From JALOAP01 sp964632355 (GTDB taxonomy: Bacteria; Chloroflexota; Dehalococcoidia; Tepidiformales; Tepidiformaceae): DNA of 40,887 bases. A program made the translations under genes and the position numbers. This document shows positions 38,159-40,887 of this stretch, piece after piece; the first letter of the stretch is position 1, and each line of letters begins with the position of its first letter. The notes under the pieces were generated by a model that did no database searches, was not told where the DNA came from, and saw nothing but the letters and a program-made list of their open reading frames with translations. The stretch covers positions 1 to 40,887 of the forward strand of contig CAZWBW010000012.1 in NCBI GenBank assembly GCA_964632355.1. The letters run 5' to 3'.

Positions 38159-39718
38159 TCAGTTCGGATCCTCCTCACGCATCCAGGTTTGCAGGACCTC
38201 GGCGACGGCCCGGGGGTTCGTCTCGGCCAGCTTCGCGACGCGCTCCTCCTCCGGATCAGGTGGCGACTCGAGTGCCGGGAGCGTCTCGGGAGCCGAGACG
38301 GTGGCCGGGGCAGCGCCAACCGGGAGCGCTTCGAGCGCGGCGGGCTGGGGCAGGGCGAGCTGGCGCTTGTTCAGCGAGCGCAGGAGCAGCAGCACGAGCA
38401 CGAAGGCGAGGACGACGGCGAGGAACGGCAGGAAGAGCTTGAGGTAGCTCAGGTAGGTGCCGATGCCGTCGGAAGCTGCCGGGATGAGTTGCTCGCCGAG
38501 GCTCGGGTCGAACGGAAGGCGCGTCACGCTGAGGGTGTCGCCGCGCGTCTGGTCGAGGCCAACGGCAGCAGCGACGGCGCTCGCGATGTTGGCTTCCTGC
38601 TCAGCGGTAACGCTTTCGTCGAGCACGACGGACACGCTGAGGCGCTCCACGGTACCGGGCGCTTCGATGGTCTCGGTCGTCGTGCGCGCGATTTCGTTGT
38701 TGACCGTCTCCTCGGTCCGCGTGTAGGTGGTTTCGCCGTTGGCGGTGGCGGCGCCCGGGTTGTTGGCGCCGTTCGAACCCGTGCCCGGGACCTGCCCGAC
38801 GCTTACGTTGGTGCCGGTGAAGGTTTCCGTGGTCGTGGTCTCGCTGCGGCGAACCGGCTGGTCCCCGAACTGGTCTTCGATGCGCTTGACCGTGTCGAAG
38901 TTGAGCGCAGCGCGGACGGTGACGGCGCTCCGGCCGGGTCCAACCACGCGTGCGAGCGTCTGCTCGACGTCCCGCTGGAGCTGGAGCTCGTAGGCGCGCT
39001 GGAGTTCCATCTGGCTCGCGCTGACACCGGTCGAGAACGCGCTGTCGAGCGTGGCGCCGTCGAAAAGCACGCGACCGGTGTCGTCGATGATGGTGACGCC
39101 GGCGGGCGTGAGCCCCTCGACGGAGTTCGCGACAAGGTTGGTGATGCCGCGCACCTGCTCCTGGCTGAGGTGCGCGCCGTGCTGGAGCTGCAGGAGCACG
39201 CTGGCGGTGGGCTTCTGCTGGTCTTCGGCGAAGATGGCTTCCTTGGGAATGACGATGTGGACGCGGCTGGCTTTTACCCCGTCGAGCGTGTTGATGGAGC
39301 GTGCGAGTTCGCCTTCGAGGCCGCGGCGGTAGTTCACCTGCTGGACGAAGTCCGTGGCGCCGAAGTTGGTCTTGTCGAAGATCTCCAGGCCCGTTGTGGC
39401 GGAACCCTTCGGAAGGCCAGCCTGGGCGAGCTTGATCCGGACCTCGGCAACCTTGTTCGCGGGGACGGAGATGGTGGAACCGCCGCCGCCGAGTTCGTAC
39501 TTGATGCCGTCTTGTTCGAGCTGGTCGGCAATGGCGGCGCTGTCTTCGGGCTGGAGGCCGCTATAGGCGACCACCATGTTGGGGCTGGAGGAGCTGACGA
39601 AGACGAAGTAGACGGCGAGAAGGGCACCGACTGCGATGCCAGCGAGCGCGATCTGTCGAGCGCGGGGAAGCTCGTTCCAGCGTTCGAGAAGTGCGCTGAA
39701 CGGCGAGTCAGCACCCAT
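38159..39718 (-). CDS. fliF: Flagellar M-ring protein FliF
   Basis: A 519-residue MS-ring protein in the cytoplasmic membrane. Two membrane helices: about 22-42 (QIALAGIAVGALLAVYFVFV) and about 425-447 (LFLPFLAVVLAFVLVLLLL). Between them are ring-building motifs: YSGLQPEDSAAIADQLEQDGIKYEL, GLPKGSATTGLEIFDKTNFGATDFVQQVNYRRGLEGELARSI, and SRVHIVIPKEAIFAEDQ. The C-terminal tail AEVLQTWMREEDPN is the FliG-binding motif. First gene of the operon, with GGAGG about 6 nt before the ATG at 39718. Confidence 0.97.
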   Translation of the reverse strand: MGADSPFSALLERWNELPRARQIALAGIAVGALLAVYFVFVSSSSPNMVVAYSGLQPEDSAAIADQLEQDGIKYELGGGGSTISVPANKVAEVRIKLAQAGLPKGSATTGLEIFDKTNFGATDFVQQVNYRRGLEGELARSINTLDGVKASRVHIVIPKEAIFAEDQQKPTASVLLQLQHGAHLSQEQVRGITNLVANSVEGLTPAGVTIIDDTGRVLFDGATLDSAFSTGVSASQMELQRAYELQLQRDVEQTLARVVGPGRSAVTVRAALNFDTVKRIEDQFGDQPVRRSETTTTETFTGTNVSVGQVPGTGSNGANNPGAATANGETTYTRTEETVNNEIARTTTETIEAPGTVERLSVSVVLDESVTAEQEANIASAVAAAVGLDQTRGDTLSVTRLPFDPSLGEQLIPAASDGIGTYLSYLKLFLPFLAVVLAFVLVLLLLRSLNKRQLALPQPAALEALPVGAAPATVSAPETLPALESPPDPEEERVAKLAETNPRAVAEVLQTWMREEDPN

Positions 39719-39930
39719 GAAAGCCTCCGGACCGGGCAGTTGCCCAGCGGGAAGAGTAGGAAGGAGCTTTCGGGCGCCGCATTGGAGAATCCCCGATTCC
39801 GGGGCGGTGGGACCGGGGGGTGCACGCGGAAAACCCTGATTTGTTCGTGACGCCTCTGCCGGTGGGGCGTTTACGGGGTGGTGGCGTTCGGATATTGTTG
39901 CGAACGCACTAACAAACTGGAGGCACTCGC

Positions 39931-40437
39931 ATGACTGACGCGTCTGCGCAGCCCTCGCTCATAACGGACGAGATGCGCGCCCACATTGGCAAGCGTGGCG
40001 AGCCGGTGATCCACGAGGTCGACAAGACCTCGGTTCGGATGTTCGCTCGCGCTGTGGGTCACACCGACCCGGTGTTCTACGACGAGGAAGCGGCCAAGGC
40101 GGCGGGGTACCGGAGCCTCCCTGCGCCTCCGGGCTATCTGGGGACGCCGATCTTCGACCCGCGCTATAGCGACCCGACGTTCGGCGGGCGCCGCGGCCAG
40201 GGGCAGGGGCCGCAGCCTTCGCGGCCGCTGAAGCGGATCCTCAATGGCGGAACCGAGATCGAGTACTTCGACGACATCTGCGCAGGCGACACGCTGACGG
40301 CCGTTTCGTATGTCGCCGACTACCAGGAGCGCAAGGGCAGCATCGGCGAGATGCTGATCACGACGACGAAGACCGAGTACACCAACCAGGACGGCAAGCT
40401 GGTCGCGGTGATGACCGGCACCGGGATCCGGTACTAG
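39931..40437 (+). CDS. MaoC-type N-terminal hot-dog dehydratase subunit (FAS1-like dehydratase)
   Basis: A 168-residue hot-dog fold protein of the MaoC dehydratase N-terminal type (HadA-like). Seen: HEVDKTSVRMFARAVGHTDPVFYDEEAAKAAGYRSLPAPPGYLGTP, the LNGGTEIEYFDDICAGDTLTAVSYV block and the end GKLVAVMTGTGIRY. These proteins pair with a MaoC subunit to make a (3R)-hydroxyacyl-CoA/ACP dehydratase; the catalytic His-Asp is usually in the partner. GGAGG lies 8 nt before the ATG. It is followed 10 nt later by its probable partner gene. It diverges from fliF. Confidence 0.9.
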   Translation: MTDASAQPSLITDEMRAHIGKRGEPVIHEVDKTSVRMFARAVGHTDPVFYDEEAAKAAGYRSLPAPPGYLGTPIFDPRYSDPTFGGRRGQGQGPQPSRPLKRILNGGTEIEYFDDICAGDTLTAVSYVADYQERKGSIGEMLITTTKTEYTNQDGKLVAVMTGTGIRY

Positions 40438-40447
40438 GAGGAGTCCG

Positions 40448-40861
40448 ATGGCTACGTGGGAAGAGGTCCAGGAAGGACAGGAGATCCCGACGCTGAAGAA
40501 GCACCCGACGTCGCAGCAGCTCGTACAGTGGGCTGCCGGCTCCGGTGACTTCTACCAGATTCACTACGACCAGGATTTCGCGAAGTCGACCGGGCTCCCG
40601 GGCATCATCGTGCACGGTGCGCTGAAGCACGCGTTCCTCGGCCAGCTCGTCCACGACTGGGCCGGCAACAACGCACGCATCAAGAAGTTCGGGTGCAGCT
40701 ACCGCGGCATGGACGTGCCGGGCGAGGACATCCTGTGCAAGGGCGTCGTGAAGCGGAAGTACGAGGAGAACGGCGAAAAGCTGGTCGACCTCGAAGTGTG
40801 GACCGAAAAGACCGACGGCACGAAGACGACGCCCGGCTACGCGACGGTGAAGTTCCTCTAG
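40448..40861 (+). CDS. MaoC-type hydratase subunit (catalytic hot-dog)
   Basis: A 137-residue hot-dog protein with the hydratase-2 motif GSGDFYQIHYDQDFAKSTGLPGIIVHG: Asp (in GDF) and His (in IHYD) form the catalytic dyad, followed by the substrate-tunnel HG. C-terminal GCSYRGMDVPGEDILCKGVVKRK and YATVKFL complete the fold. With the upstream subunit it should hydrate or dehydrate an enoyl thioester. AGGAGG precedes the ATG at 40448. The remaining 26 bases of the window show nothing. Confidence 0.92.
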   Translation: MATWEEVQEGQEIPTLKKHPTSQQLVQWAAGSGDFYQIHYDQDFAKSTGLPGIIVHGALKHAFLGQLVHDWAGNNARIKKFGCSYRGMDVPGEDILCKGVVKRKYEENGEKLVDLEVWTEKTDGTKTTPGYATVKFL

Positions 40862-40887
40862 TTCCAATGCAATAAAACCCCTCTCCT

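Noticed and set aside
39850..39880. A flagellar sigma-28 promoter upstream of fliF (minus-strand TAAA at 39873)
   Set aside because: No GCCGATAA-like -10 follows at about 15 nt; only AGGCGTCA is present.
1..40887. Mobile element, prophage or genomic island
   Set aside because: No transposase, integrase, phage gene, terminal repeats or tRNA-linked duplication was seen, and coding style is uniform.

Overview
The window is high-GC bacterial chromosome with tightly packed genes on both strands. It has no tRNA, rRNA, CRISPR array, transposase or phage gene. Gene content suggests a Chloroflexota member, perhaps an aerobic Dehalococcoidia or Tepidiforma-like lineage: caa3-type oxidase genes, dgt close to dnaG, CaiB and MaoC-type acyl-CoA genes, TIGR02530 in the flagellar cluster, and a DnaG zinc motif of CX3C type. 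This placement is inferred from gene content and was not tested by alignment. Two runs of exactly ten Ns (1157-1166 and 31086-31095) are scaffold gaps, each inside a gene.

Layout. 1-1634: the start of coxB and, divergently, a CtaG-type oxidase assembly factor, with a CRP/FNR-like palindrome between them. 1701-3773: a MOSC protein and a Tat-exported cyclase-family protein. 3928-4840: ssrA (tmRNA) and smpB, the two parts of the trans-translation system. 4906-7491: a CtpA-type protease and a beta-propeller protein. 7565-10880: a csoR-copZ-copA copper operon with an operator; its CopA carries an extra transmembrane helix and a C-terminal type-1 cupredoxin domain. 10971-14185: a CaiB-type CoA-transferase, a methyltransferase, endonuclease IV and an unknown protein. 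14330-16439: a glmS self-cleaving ribozyme in front of glmS. 16590-23832: PEP synthase, a VOC protein, dGTPase, a membrane-anchored SH3/CARDB protein and primase. 23945-30408: two very small membrane proteins, a TetR regulator, an HD-GYP c-di-GMP phosphodiesterase, an APH(6)-like kinase, threonine ammonia-lyase, a Cys-rich zinc protein and a propeller lipoprotein-like protein. 30459-39718: a twelve-gene flagellar operon on the minus strand. 39931-40861: a pair of MaoC-type hot-dog dehydratases.

How the genes fit together. The flagellar operon reads fliF-G-H-I-J, flgB-C, fliE-K, flgD, TIGR02530, flgE. It supplies the MS ring, C-ring rotor protein, export ATPase complex, proximal rod and hook. 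The flgBC-fliE block lies after fliJ rather than in front of fliF. The HD-GYP protein could connect c-di-GMP to motility. The copper operon makes a sensor (C-H-H ligand set), a chaperone and an exporter that may pass Cu to its own external cupredoxin domain.

Several genes (methyltransferase 12278, dgt, dnaG, the 54-aa ORF at 26521, and imperfectly ilvA) have a TANNNT-like -10 box only 6-7 nt before the start codon and no Shine-Dalgarno sequence. This suggests that leaderless transcription is common in this organism.
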